From: Rhizobium leguminosarum bv. trifolii WSM2297
GTDB lineage: Bacteria; Pseudomonadota; Alphaproteobacteria; Rhizobiales; Rhizobiaceae
Assembly: GCF_000271845.1 (NCBI RefSeq)
Contig: NZ_JH719395.1
Span: 656,025 to 720,024, forward strand
Direction of reading: 5' to 3'
DNA: 64,000 nucleotides
Shown here: one piece after another, positions 1-7,471 of the stretch
Numbering within the stretch: the stretch's first letter is position 1
Layout: each line of letters begins with the position of its first letter
Notes under the pieces: generated by a model
What the model saw: the letters and a program-made list of their open reading frames with translations, nothing else
What the model was told of the DNA's origin: nothing
Databases searched by the model: none
Program-made: the position numbers and the translations under genes

Positions 1-27
1 GAACCGGTCAAGGCCGACGCAGCGTAA
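1..27 (+). CDS. yajC: YajC C-terminal end (partial)
   Basis: Only the last eight codons and a TAA stop are in the window, reading EPVKADAA. The position directly upstream of secDF, and the usual yajC-secD-secF gene order, suggest this is the preprotein translocase subunit YajC. The sequence alone is too short to prove the family, so the call rests on context. Confidence 0.5.
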   Translation, partial: EPVKADAA

Positions 28-72
28 CAAGCGATAACGGCTGCACGGCCGGATCGGAAGATCGTCGAGAGA

Positions 73-2613
73 ATGTTGCATTTTTCCCGTTGGAAAACAC
101 TTCTGATCTGGCTGGCCGCGTTTGCGGCCATCATCATCGTTGCGCCCAATCTGCTGAGCGAGGCGCAGCGTTCCTCTCTGCCGGGCTGGCTGCGGCACGA
201 CCGCGTGACGCTCGGCCTCGATCTGCAGGGCGGCTCGCATATCGTTCTGAAGGTCGAGCGTTCCGATATCGTCAAGGACCGCCTGGAAGAGGCGGTCGCC
301 AACGTGCGCAACGCGCTGCGCGGTGCCGGCATCCGCTATACCGGGCTGACCGGCAACGACCAGACCGTCACCGTCCGGATCACCGATCCGGCTGAGACAC
401 AGAAGGCGGTCGATCTCCTGAAACCCTTGACGACGGCCGACGGGCGTTCCGGACCTGACGTCGCGCTGCAGCAGGGCGAAGAGGGCCAACTCTCCCTGCA
501 GATTTCCGACGCCGGCATCGCCGCCGACGTCGCCGCGGCGCGAACGCGGTCGCTCGATATCGTCAGCCGTCGCATCGCCGGATTCGGTTATGAAAACTTC
601 CTCGTTCGCCCCGATGGCACCGATCGGATCGTCGTGCAGGTGCTGGGATCGGTTGATGCCGAGCGGCTGAAGAACCTCTTGAACCAGCCGGCCAAGCTTT
701 CCTTTCATCTGATCGACGAAAGCATGTCGGGGCAGGAGGCGCTGAACGGCCGCTGGCCGGCCACATCGCAGGTGCTCTATTCGCTTGACGATCCGCCGGT
801 CCCCTATCTCGTCGACCGCACCGCTTTCGCCAACGCCAGCAACATGGTCGATATCGAACCGGTCGTCGATCCGCAGACGCAGGATACATCGATTGCCTAC
901 CGCCTCGACGCCGAAGGCACGCGGCGGCTGGCTGAGGTGACGGGCAAGAATATCGGCAAGCACCTTGCCATCGTCTTTGACGACCAGGTGATGTCGTCAC
1001 CGGTAATCGACGCGGCGATCACCGGCGGCGAGGGCGCGATTTCGGCGAACTTCTCCGAGGATGGCGTCCGCGACCTTGCGACCATGCTGCGCGCCGGCGC
1101 TCTGCCGGCGACGCTGACGAGCGTCGAGGAGCGCAGCGTCAGCCCGAGATTCGGCGCGGATTCCATCTTCAGCGGGCTTGTTGCCGGGCTCGTCGCCGTC
1201 GTGCTGGTCGCAGCACTGATGATCGCGCTCTACCGCATTCTCGGCGTCATCGCCGCCGTCTCGCTCGTCTTCAACCTGATCCTCATCGTTGCGGTACTCA
1301 GCCTTGCCGGCGCGACGCTCACCTTGCCCGGCATTGCCGGCATCGTGCTCATCGTCGGCATGGCGGTCGACTCGAACGTTCTGATCTACGAGCGTATCCG
1401 TGAAGAGGAAAGAACGGCCCACTCCTTTGCAGAGGCCGTCGGCCGCGGTTTCCAGCGCGCCTTTGCAACGATCGTCGACGCCAACGTCACGATCTTCATC
1501 GCCGCCATCATCCTCTTTTTCCTCGGTAGCGAAGCCATCCGCGGTTTCGCGGTGACGCTGGCGGTCGGCATCCTGACGACCGTCTTCACGGCTTTCACCC
1601 TGACGCGCGCAATCGTTGCCGTCTGGCTGAACGGACGCCATCCCCGGCATCTGCCGAAGAGCGTTCTGACCCATCTTTTCGAACACGCCAATATCCGTTT
1701 CATGGGGATCCGCCGTTACGTCTTTACTGCGTCGGCGGTCATCTCGCTGATCGCCATGGCCGCCTTTGCCACCGCCGGCCTGCGTCTCGGCATCGATTTC
1801 ACCGGCGGCTCACTCATCGAGGTGACGGCGAAGCAGGGCAATGCCGACATTGATGATATTCAATCACGCCTGAACGATCTCAATCTCGGCGAGATCAGCG
1901 TCGAGCGCACCGGCGGCCCGTCGAATGCGCGCATTCGTATCGCCTCCCAGGGCGGCGGCGAGAATGCCGAGCAGTCTGCGGCGACGCTGGTGCGCGGCGA
2001 ACTCCAGGAGGATTATGATTTTCGCCGCGTCGAGGTTGTCGGCCCTGCGATCTCCGGTGAATTGACGATGATGGCGACGCTCGGCGTCCTGGCAGCGCTG
2101 GCCGCGATCCTGATCTACATCTGGATCCGCTTCGAATGGCAGTTCGCGGTCGGCGCCATCGTCGCGACGCTGCATGACGTCATCATCATGCTCGGTCTCT
2201 TCGTCCTCACCGGCATGGAGTTCAACCTGACGAGCGTCGCCGCCGTGCTCACCGTTGTCGGTTATTCCCTGAATGACACGGTCGTGGTCTATGACCGAAT
2301 GCGCGAGAATCTGAAGCGATACAAGAAGATGCCGCTGCCGATCCTGATCGATGCGTCGATCAACCAGACGCTGTCGCGCACCATACTGACCGCGGCGACC
2401 ACGCTGCTCGCCTTGCTCGCGCTCTATCTTTTCGGGGGGGAGGTCATCCGCTCCTTCACCTTCACGATGCTCTTCGGCGTCGCTCTCGGCACCTTCTCTT
2501 CGATCTATATCGCCGCTCCTGTTCTGATCGTCTTCCGGCTGCGGCCGGCAAGCCTCGACGGGGAAGAGAGCAACAAGACGGATGCTGGTGTAAAATCCGG
2601 CACGGTGGTTTGA
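73..2613 (+). CDS. secDF: SecDF fused protein-export membrane protein
   Basis: SecD and SecF assist the SecYEG translocon in the inner membrane and use the proton gradient to pull secreted proteins across. The 846 residues hold both subunits in one chain, as in many alphaproteobacteria. A first membrane segment lies at about residues 8-28 and is followed by the conserved LDLQGGSH motif and the large periplasmic domain. A block of five membrane segments spans about residues 365-520. The SecF half begins near residue 545, with its GIDFTGGS motif near residue 573 and a second block of membrane segments to the end. The GAGAG-like ribosome site is just before the ATG. It is probably cotranscribed with the two genes downstream, which are 4 and 2 bases apart. 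Confidence 0.97.
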   Translation: MLHFSRWKTLLIWLAAFAAIIIVAPNLLSEAQRSSLPGWLRHDRVTLGLDLQGGSHIVLKVERSDIVKDRLEEAVANVRNALRGAGIRYTGLTGNDQTVTVRITDPAETQKAVDLLKPLTTADGRSGPDVALQQGEEGQLSLQISDAGIAADVAAARTRSLDIVSRRIAGFGYENFLVRPDGTDRIVVQVLGSVDAERLKNLLNQPAKLSFHLIDESMSGQEALNGRWPATSQVLYSLDDPPVPYLVDRTAFANASNMVDIEPVVDPQTQDTSIAYRLDAEGTRRLAEVTGKNIGKHLAIVFDDQVMSSPVIDAAITGGEGAISANFSEDGVRDLATMLRAGALPATLTSVEERSVSPRFGADSIFSGLVAGLVAVVLVAALMIALYRILGVIAAVSLVFNLILIVAVLSLAGATLTLPGIAGIVLIVGMAVDSNVLIYERIREEERTAHSFAEAVGRGFQRAFATIVDANVTIFIAAIILFFLGSEAIRGFAVTLAVGILTTVFTAFTLTRAIVAVWLNGRHPRHLPKSVLTHLFEHANIRFMGIRRYVFTASAVISLIAMAAFATAGLRLGIDFTGGSLIEVTAKQGNADIDDIQSRLNDLNLGEISVERTGGPSNARIRIASQGGGENAEQSAATLVRGELQEDYDFRRVEVVGPAISGELTMMATLGVLAALAAILIYIWIRFEWQFAVGAIVATLHDVIIMLGLFVLTGMEFNLTSVAAVLTVVGYSLNDTVVVYDRMRENLKRYKKMPLPILIDASINQTLSRTILTAATTLLALLALYLFGGEVIRSFTFTMLFGVALGTFSSIYIAAPVLIVFRLRPASLDGEESNKTDAGVKSGTVV

Positions 2614-2617
2614 AAAC

Positions 2618-3004
2618 ATGACAAAAGGCATAGAAATCCGCGCCGCGCATTTTCCCGGGCGCGCGCCGATCGATACTTACGGCAATGGCGGTTTCCGCTT
2701 TGCCGACATGTCGCATCGCGGCTCGATCCTTTGCCTGCCCTCCGGCATTCACGGCTGGGACATGGATATGTCGAAACCGCTGTCGCCGGAAAATTTCCGG
2801 CGTGTGCTCGATGAGGCTGATGATATCGAGGTTCTGCTCGTCGGGACTGGAACCGAGCTTCGCCGCCTGCCGGAGGAATTGAAGCAGGCGCTGAAATCGC
2901 GTGGCATCGCCTCCGATCCGATGAGCACGGGCGCAGCGGTACGCACCTTCAATATCATGCTCGCCGAGCAGCGCGCCGTCGCCGCGGCACTGATTGCGGT
3001 CTGA
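2618..3004 (+). CDS. Mth938-like domain protein (NDUFAF3 homologue)
   Basis: This 128-residue protein belongs to the DUF498/Mth938-like family, whose mitochondrial member NDUFAF3 is an assembly factor of respiratory complex I. The N-terminal IDTYGNGGFRF and the central FSxxN-like core (LLVGTGTELRRLP) fit the family, and the length is normal. It starts 4 bases after secDF and ends 2 bases before the NDUFAF6-like gene, so the three form one operon. A role in membrane assembly of complex I is inferred from the eukaryotic relatives and this conserved neighbourhood; it has not been shown for the bacterial protein by this sequence. Confidence 0.85.
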   Translation: MTKGIEIRAAHFPGRAPIDTYGNGGFRFADMSHRGSILCLPSGIHGWDMDMSKPLSPENFRRVLDEADDIEVLLVGTGTELRRLPEELKQALKSRGIASDPMSTGAAVRTFNIMLAEQRAVAAALIAV

Positions 3005-3006
3005 CG

Positions 3007-3864
3007 ATGGCTGAAGCAAAGCCTGCGACGAACCAGGAGATCTGCCTGGCGATGCTGCGCGATAGCGATCGCGACCGCTACCTTGCCTGCCTGCTGTCGC
3101 CGGAGGACAAGCGCGGCGCGCTTGCTGCCCTATACGCCTTCAATGCCGAGCTTGCCCGCATTCGTGATCTCGTTCACGAGCCGTTGCCCGGCGAGGTACG
3201 GCTGCAATATTGGCGGGATCTGCTGGAAGGCAGCGCCCATGGTTCGACGGCGGCCAATCCCGTCGCCGCCGCACTTCTGACGGCGATCGAGACGCACCGC
3301 CTGCCGCGCAAGACGCTGATCGACATGATCGAGGCCCGCACCTTCGATCTCTATGACGATCCGATGGAAACGCGTCTGTCGCTCGAAGGTTATGCTGGTG
3401 AGACGGCATCGGCCCTAATTCAGCTTGCAAGCCTCGTGCTTTCGCCCGAGGAGGCCGCACGATCGGCAGACGCCGCCGGCCATGCCGGTGTGGCCCAGGC
3501 GGTTGCCGGCCTGTTGCAGCTGATGCCGCTGCATCGTCGCCGCGGCCAGGTCTATATCCCGCTGCAGATCCTTTCCGCCACCGGTCTTAACCGTGATGCC
3601 TTCCTTGCCGGCGAAGACCGGACGCGCATCTCCGCCGCCATCGAGGCCTTTGCCGGCCTCGGTCGCGAACATCTGGCAAAGGCGAGGGCGGCAGGGCCAA
3701 TCGCGCCGACGGTCTTTCCGGCCTTCCTGCCGGCGACGCTTGCCGAACCGGTGCTGTTCAGGGCGCAGAAGCTCGGCGCCGTCCTGTTCGACCGGACTCT
3801 GCAGCCGCCGCAATGGCGCCGCCAGCTCGGTATGGCGCTCTCGGCCATCTGCAGAAAAATCTGA
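3007..3864 (+). CDS. Squalene/phytoene synthase-like protein (NDUFAF6 homologue)
   Basis: A 285-residue member of the phytoene/squalene synthase superfamily. In true synthases two aspartate-rich motifs bind the diphosphate substrates. Here the first region reads AFNAELARIRD and the second YAGETASALIQLA, so neither motif is complete. That pattern matches the NDUFAF6 subgroup, a complex I assembly factor thought to be non-catalytic. It lies 2 bases after the NDUFAF3-like gene, and that pairing supports a respiratory-assembly role over carotenoid or hopanoid synthesis. Automatic annotation would probably label it phytoene synthase. Confidence 0.85.
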   Translation: MAEAKPATNQEICLAMLRDSDRDRYLACLLSPEDKRGALAALYAFNAELARIRDLVHEPLPGEVRLQYWRDLLEGSAHGSTAANPVAAALLTAIETHRLPRKTLIDMIEARTFDLYDDPMETRLSLEGYAGETASALIQLASLVLSPEEAARSADAAGHAGVAQAVAGLLQLMPLHRRRGQVYIPLQILSATGLNRDAFLAGEDRTRISAAIEAFAGLGREHLAKARAAGPIAPTVFPAFLPATLAEPVLFRAQKLGAVLFDRTLQPPQWRRQLGMALSAICRKI

Positions 3865-3936
3865 CGCCGGTCAAACTCGCGCAAGTCTCGCGCGTTACAA
3901 GGCTTGAACCGCTACCCTTTTGAACGGAGACTCGGC

Positions 3937-4404
3937 GTGGGCATTATCGTCTGGTGCGTCCTTTTCGCCATCGTCATCTTCTTTGCCTTCGCGGCAACGC
4001 GCATGGCCGCGCAGAACAAGGAAGACGGCCTGCATGACACTGGCCTCGCCATCATCGAGTTCGGCCGCGCCTTTCCGAACGAGGCGATCCGCCAGTTGCA
4101 GGCGACGGAGAACGGCCAGGCCATCTTCGTGCGCCTGCATGACAACAAGGCGGGCTTCATGCGCAACATGTCGCGCCACTTCGCTTGCCATCTGATCGAG
4201 CCCGGCCGCGTGCGCGTCGTCAGCTCGCAAACGGGCAGGGGCCTGGTGATCGATTTCCTCGATGCGCCTCATCACAACGGCGATTTCGAATTCGCCTCCG
4301 CCAAGGAGTCCTCGGAAGTCGCGCTCTGGCTGCTCGGCAACTATATCGCCGAGCCGGATAAGGACCTGCCGACGAACAATATCTCAGCGGCGAACAAGCA
4401 GTAG
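3937..4404 (+). CDS. Membrane-anchored conserved hypothetical protein
   Basis: I do not recognise a characterised family. The GTG start at 3937 is preferred because GGAGA lies six bases upstream; a TTG at 3904 would add 11 residues. The protein has one N-terminal membrane segment (GIIVWCVLFAIVIFFAF) followed by a soluble domain of about 130 residues with no cysteine cluster or nucleotide motif. It follows the NDUFAF6-like gene by 72 bases on the same strand and may share its transcript. A palindromic repeat follows its stop codon. Confidence 0.7.
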   Translation: MGIIVWCVLFAIVIFFAFAATRMAAQNKEDGLHDTGLAIIEFGRAFPNEAIRQLQATENGQAIFVRLHDNKAGFMRNMSRHFACHLIEPGRVRVVSSQTGRGLVIDFLDAPHHNGDFEFASAKESSEVALWLLGNYIAEPDKDLPTNNISAANKQ

Positions 4405-4406
4405 GA

Positions 4407-4446
4407 CATGAGCCCAAAACTGTGCAGCGGTCTTGGGTCATGACAT
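4407..4446. repeat. Palindromic RIME/REP-like element
   Basis: An imperfect inverted repeat lies between two convergent genes. Its arms read catgagcccaaaac and gtcttgggtcatg around a tgtgcagcg centre. The 'ccaaaa...tgtgcagcgg' core is typical of short palindromes scattered in Rhizobium intergenic regions (RIME type). It may also act as a transcription barrier between the converging genes, but has no U-tract. Confidence 0.5.
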
Positions 4447-4469
4447 GGATGAAACCAAGCCTGAGGCGA

Positions 4470-5903
4470 TCAGGCGTTTTCGGTGAGCGTTGAATTCTGC
4501 CCAAGCCAGACGGCGCAGTCTGCAAGCGCACGGCGCGCGATCAACTGCCGCTTCATGATCGTCTTGTCCTTGCCGCGGAAGCGCTTGACGCCCTCGGGCT
4601 TGACGATCGAACCCGGCTGAAGCTCCGGAAACAGACCGAAATTGATGTTCATCGGCTGGAAGGAGCGTTTGCCCGGCTCTTCGTCGGTGACGATGTGCCC
4701 ACCGGTGATATGAGCGAGCAGCGAGCCGAGCGCCGTCGTCGCCGGCGGCAGGCAGATCGCCTCGCCCTTGCGTTCGGCGGCGGCGAAACGGCCGGCCATC
4801 AGCCCGACGCTGGCGCTTTCGACATAACCCTCGCAGCCGGTGATCTGGCCTGCGAAACGCAGGCCGGGCCGCGATTTCAGCGTCAGCGACGGGTTAAGCA
4901 GGGTGGGGGAGTTGATGTAAGTGTTGCGGTGCAGACCGCCGAGACGGGCAAATTCGGCATTTTCCAGACCCGGGATCATCCGGAAGATTTCCGCCTGCGC
5001 ACCATATTTCAGCTTCGTCTGGAAGCCGACCATATTATAGAGCGTGCCGAGCGCATTATCCTGGCGCAGCTGCACGACGGCATAGGCCTTGACCGTCGGA
5101 TTATGCGCGTTCGTCAGCCCCATCGGCTTCATTGGTCCGTGGCGCAGCGTCTCGCGGCCGCGTTCGGCCATCACCTCGATCGGCAGGCAGCCGTCGAAAT
5201 AGGGTGTGCCTTCCCATTCCTTGAAACCGACCGTGTCGCCTGAAATCAGCGTGTCGACGAAGGCATTGTACTGCGCTTCATCCATCGGGCAATTGATGTA
5301 ATCCTTGCCGGTGCCGTCGGGACCGACCTTGTCGTAGCGCGACTGATACCAGCAGATATCCATGTCGATGCTCTCGCGGTAGACGATCGGCGCGATGGCG
5401 TCGAAGAAGGCAAGCGAATCCTCGCCCGTCTCCGCCTGGATGGCGCTGGCAAGCGACGGCGCCGTCAGCGGTCCAGTGGCGACGATCGCCAGATCCCAGT
5501 CTCTCGGCGGCAGGCCGGTGACCTCTTCCCGCACCACCGTGATCAGCGGGTGGTCGTGGATCGCCCGGGTCACCGCCTCGGAGAAGCCATCGCGATCGAC
5601 GGCGAGTGCGCCGCCGGCCGGCACCTGGTGGCGATCGGCAGTGGCCATGATCAGCGAGCCGGCCATGCGCATCTCGGCATGGATGACGCCGACGGCATTG
5701 CTGGTTGCATCATCGGATCGGAAGGAATTGGAGCAGACCAGTTCGGCAAGACCATCGGTCTTGTGCGCATCGGTACCGCGCACCCCGCGCATTTCATGCA
5801 GGATAACGGGAACGCCGGAATTGGCGATCTGCCAGGCGGCTTCCGAGCCGGCAAGCCCGCCGCCGACGACATGGATGGGGGAATAGGAAGAGATCGTGTT
5901 CAT
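4470..5903 (-). CDS. trmFO: Methylenetetrahydrofolate-tRNA-(uracil-5-)-methyltransferase TrmFO
   Basis: TrmFO makes ribothymidine at position 54 of tRNAs using methylenetetrahydrofolate and FAD. The 477-residue length is normal. The N-terminal [11 protein letters not shown] is the FAD-binding glycine motif. The family signature follows: HEMRG near residue 37 and [12 protein letters not shown] near residue 55, which includes a conserved cysteine. [12 protein letters not shown] motif lies in the C-terminal third. It starts with ATG and is a single-gene unit, convergent with the gene ending at 4404. Confidence 0.96.
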   Translation of the reverse strand: MNTISSYSPIHVVGGGLAGSEAAWQIANSGVPVILHEMRGVRGTDAHKTDGLAELVCSNSFRSDDATSNAVGVIHAEMRMAGSLIMATADRHQVPAGGALAVDRDGFSEAVTRAIHDHPLITVVREEVTGLPPRDWDLAIVATGPLTAPSLASAIQAETGEDSLAFFDAIAPIVYRESIDMDICWYQSRYDKVGPDGTGKDYINCPMDEAQYNAFVDTLISGDTVGFKEWEGTPYFDGCLPIEVMAERGRETLRHGPMKPMGLTNAHNPTVKAYAVVQLRQDNALGTLYNMVGFQTKLKYGAQAEIFRMIPGLENAEFARLGGLHRNTYINSPTLLNPSLTLKSRPGLRFAGQITGCEGYVESASVGLMAGRFAAAERKGEAICLPPATTALGSLLAHITGGHIVTDEEPGKRSFQPMNINFGLFPELQPGSIVKPEGVKRFRGKDKTIMKRQLIARRALADCAVWLGQNSTLTENA

Positions 5904-5954
5904 TCCGGGCTGATATCATGTCGGCAGGTGCGATCCAACACCTCGGAATCAAAA

Positions 5955-5974
5955 ACGGCGCCCGAGGGCGCCGT
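5955..5974 (-). terminator. Rho-independent terminator of the first DUF1127 gene
   Basis: A GC stem of eight pairs (acggcgcc / ggcgccgt) with a four-base loop lies 36 bases after the stop of the DUF1127 gene at 6011. Read on the minus strand it is followed by TTTTT. Confidence 0.8.
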
Positions 5975-6010
5975 CTTGGAAGCATCGCGCCCGCTATTAG
6001 CGGCCCGCTA

Positions 6011-6154
6011 TCAGCGGAATGAGCGGGATGCGATATTGCGGATGTCGTAGCGGCTGACGCCGATATCGGACAGGGTCTGGTTCGAAAGGCCGCCCAGTTC
6101 GTTGAGCGTACGGCGGTAGCTGAGCCAGCTTCTTGCAATGCGGATCGGGTTCAT
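6011..6154 (-). CDS. DUF1127 small protein 1
   Basis: A 47-residue basic protein with the DUF1127 (YjiS-like) pattern: SWLSYRRTLNELGGLSNQTL followed by SDIGVSRYDI. Family members in alphaproteobacteria are small arginine-rich proteins; some bind RNA and affect small-RNA processing and phosphate or carbon metabolism. The start is set by GAGGAAA seven bases before ATG, which excludes a longer reading frame reaching 6376. It has its own terminator and a plausible minus-strand TATATA box at 6218-6223. A second DUF1127 gene lies about 300 bases upstream on the same strand. Confidence 0.88.
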   Translation of the reverse strand: MNPIRIARSWLSYRRTLNELGGLSNQTLSDIGVSRYDIRNIASRSFR

Positions 6155-6242
6155 TGTCTTTTTCCTCAAACATATGTCCGCTGGATGGCGGGATCGCCTA
6201 TCTCTGCGGTTGATGTTTATATAGGCGAGAACCGTGCTTTTG

Positions 6243-6251
6243 TGCAGTGCA
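6243..6251 (-). promoter_or_regulatory. TGCACTGCA motif upstream of DUF1127 gene 1
   Basis: A nine-base near-palindrome lies about 20 bases upstream of the TATATA box of the DUF1127 gene, overlapping the expected -35 region. The same motif with matching A/T-rich flank occurs upstream of the small RNA at 7247-7255, which suggests a shared promoter element or regulator site. Confidence 0.4.
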
Positions 6252-6379
6252 AATAAAAGGCGTCTGCTATGCAATTGTGCAATGTAATGCTTGCCAATTA
6301 GGCGGTGGATATTTTTTGAGCGGGTTACGAAAGCAGGCAAAGCCGTGCAACCGCCGCGGCAGTGCCCCGGCAACAAAGA

Positions 6380-6411
6380 AAACGCCCGCTGTGGGTACAG
6401 CGGGCGTTTCG
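6380..6411 (-). terminator. Rho-independent terminator of the second DUF1127 gene
   Basis: The inverted repeat cgcccgctgt / acagcgggcg with a short loop is followed on the minus strand by TTTTCTTTGTT. It is 44 bases after the stop of the gene at 6455. Confidence 0.85.
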
Positions 6412-6454
6412 ATCGAAGACGAGTTGCTTGGGAGGAAGCAGCGATCGCCTTGAA

Positions 6455-6601
6455 TTAGCGGGAGGAAGCCTCACGGGCAACGCGATGGATGTCCGAACGA
6501 TCGATGCCGAGGTCGTGCAATTCGCGGTTGCTCATGCGGCCGAGTTCGGTAACGGTCTGACGGTACTTGCGCCAGTTATTGAAAGAGCGAGAGAAGTTCA
6601 T
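6455..6601 (-). CDS. DUF1127 small protein 2
   Basis: A 48-residue protein with the DUF1127 pattern: SFNNWRKYRQTVTELGRMS then ELHDLGIDRSDI. The start is ATG with AAGGGG upstream. It shares the core of the DUF1127 protein at 6011 but the two are only about half identical, so they are old paralogues and not a recent copy. The gene lies between its terminator at 6380 and the small RNA ending at 7026. DUF1127 genes are linked to anti-Shine-Dalgarno small RNAs in other alphaproteobacteria, so this neighbourhood is informative. Confidence 0.88.
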   Translation of the reverse strand: MNFSRSFNNWRKYRQTVTELGRMSNRELHDLGIDRSDIHRVAREASSR

Positions 6602-7025
6602 GTTAAGCCCCTTTCCGAGGGTTTGATCTGCCAGCAGCCACTAATCGGCGCTGACCTCTATTTGATGACCGGAATATATGTTGCGGCGCGAAAGAGGAAA
6701 ACAGCCAAGTTTTCAAATCACCTATGCGGCGTATGCAATACTCAACGCGTTTTTGATCAAGTCTTGCCGCTTTTTGGTCAACGAATAGGCAGAATGATCC
6801 TGAGGAAAGCAATCTGGTTTGGCGCGCCGAACGGGTGCCCGTGCTCCAAAACGCTGGTCCTTCGGCGGTTCCGACATGCGTTCACCGGTAAAGAGCCGTT
6901 TCGCTTCGGTTCGAAAGCCGCCCATTTATCCGCAGCCTTAGGTGGGGCGGTTTGGCGGCAGTTTGGAACGGCGGGGCCGAGCGTCCGAAATTCTGAGGGC
7001 ACTCATGTTTTAATTGCGTTTTGCA
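6602..7025. other. Intergenic region, no convincing gene
   Basis: About 420 bases between the second DUF1127 gene and the small-RNA terminator. The minus-strand frame at 6722-6925 is open for 67 codons but has no ribosome site, mixed codon use and no recognisable motif, so I do not call it. The promoter of the DUF1127 gene at 6455 must lie here. Confidence 0.6.
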
Positions 7026-7218
7026 GAATAAAACGCCCGCCGGGGGAGGATCCGGCGGGCGCATTATGATGACTGGCAACTGGGAGGAGGAGTGTTGCCA
7101 GTCTTATCGCAGCGCGCTTGGGAGGAGGAGTGCGCGGCTGCGAATCTCGTCACGGACAATCAATCCGCGGGCATCCGGCAGAGCCGGGCCGGGGCGCCAT
7201 CCCCGTGCTTCGATGAAT
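7026..7218 (-). ncRNA. Cuckoo/CcsR-type small RNA with anti-Shine-Dalgarno loops
   Basis: On the minus strand there are three consecutive hairpins. The first (7141-7109) has a nine-pair GC stem with one bulge. The second (7103-7071) is a perfect ten-pair stem. Both present the same loop, ACTCCTCCTCCCA. The third (7061-7034) is a ten-pair GC stem with loop ATCCTCCC followed by TTTTATT, a Rho-independent terminator. Loops carrying CCUCCUCCC are the hallmark of the cuckoo RNA/CcsR families of alphaproteobacteria, which are stress-linked and often lie beside DUF1127 genes, as here. The 3' end is set by the terminator. The 5' end is estimated from a TACTAT box at 7225-7230 and is uncertain by tens of bases. 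Confidence 0.8.
7034..7061 (-). terminator. Terminator hairpin of the small RNA
   Basis: Perfect ten-pair stem cgcccgccgg / ccggcgggcg, loop ATCCTCCC on the minus strand, followed by TTTTATTCTG. It is unusual in also carrying a TCCTCCC loop. Confidence 0.85.
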
Positions 7219-7246
7219 CTGTAAATAGTATGACTAATTGATTTTT

Positions 7247-7255
7247 TGCAGTGCA
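7247..7255 (-). promoter_or_regulatory. TGCACTGCA motif upstream of the small RNA
   Basis: Same nine-base motif as at 6243-6251, followed on the minus strand by an A-run and a TACTAT box 16 bases downstream. It is probably part of the small-RNA promoter. Confidence 0.4.
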
Positions 7256-7471
7256 ATAAATACATGATGGATATGCGCCTTGTGCATACCTCTCCGAACA
7301 TACACTTATATTAGCGCCTATGACGTTAGCAGCCGGTTAATGCTCGCCCCAACTTAGACCAATGAGGAATTTGTATATTTGTCACGAGGACGTTTGCGAA
7401 GCTCAATGCTGCGGCTATAACGACGGAAGCTGCGGCGCCGGACTGAGCGCCGCGGAATAAGGGGTGGGAGC

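Noticed and set aside
3007..3864. Phytoene synthase in a carotenoid pathway
   Set aside because: Aspartate-rich motifs are missing and no other carotenoid or hopanoid gene is nearby.
6722..6925. Minus-strand 67-codon frame in the intergenic region
   Set aside because: No ribosome site, no family pattern and mixed codon use.
7104..7301. Minus-strand 65-codon frame over the 5' part of the small RNA
   Set aside because: The frame crosses the first anti-SD hairpin, has no ribosome site and no protein pattern; the hairpins explain the sequence better.
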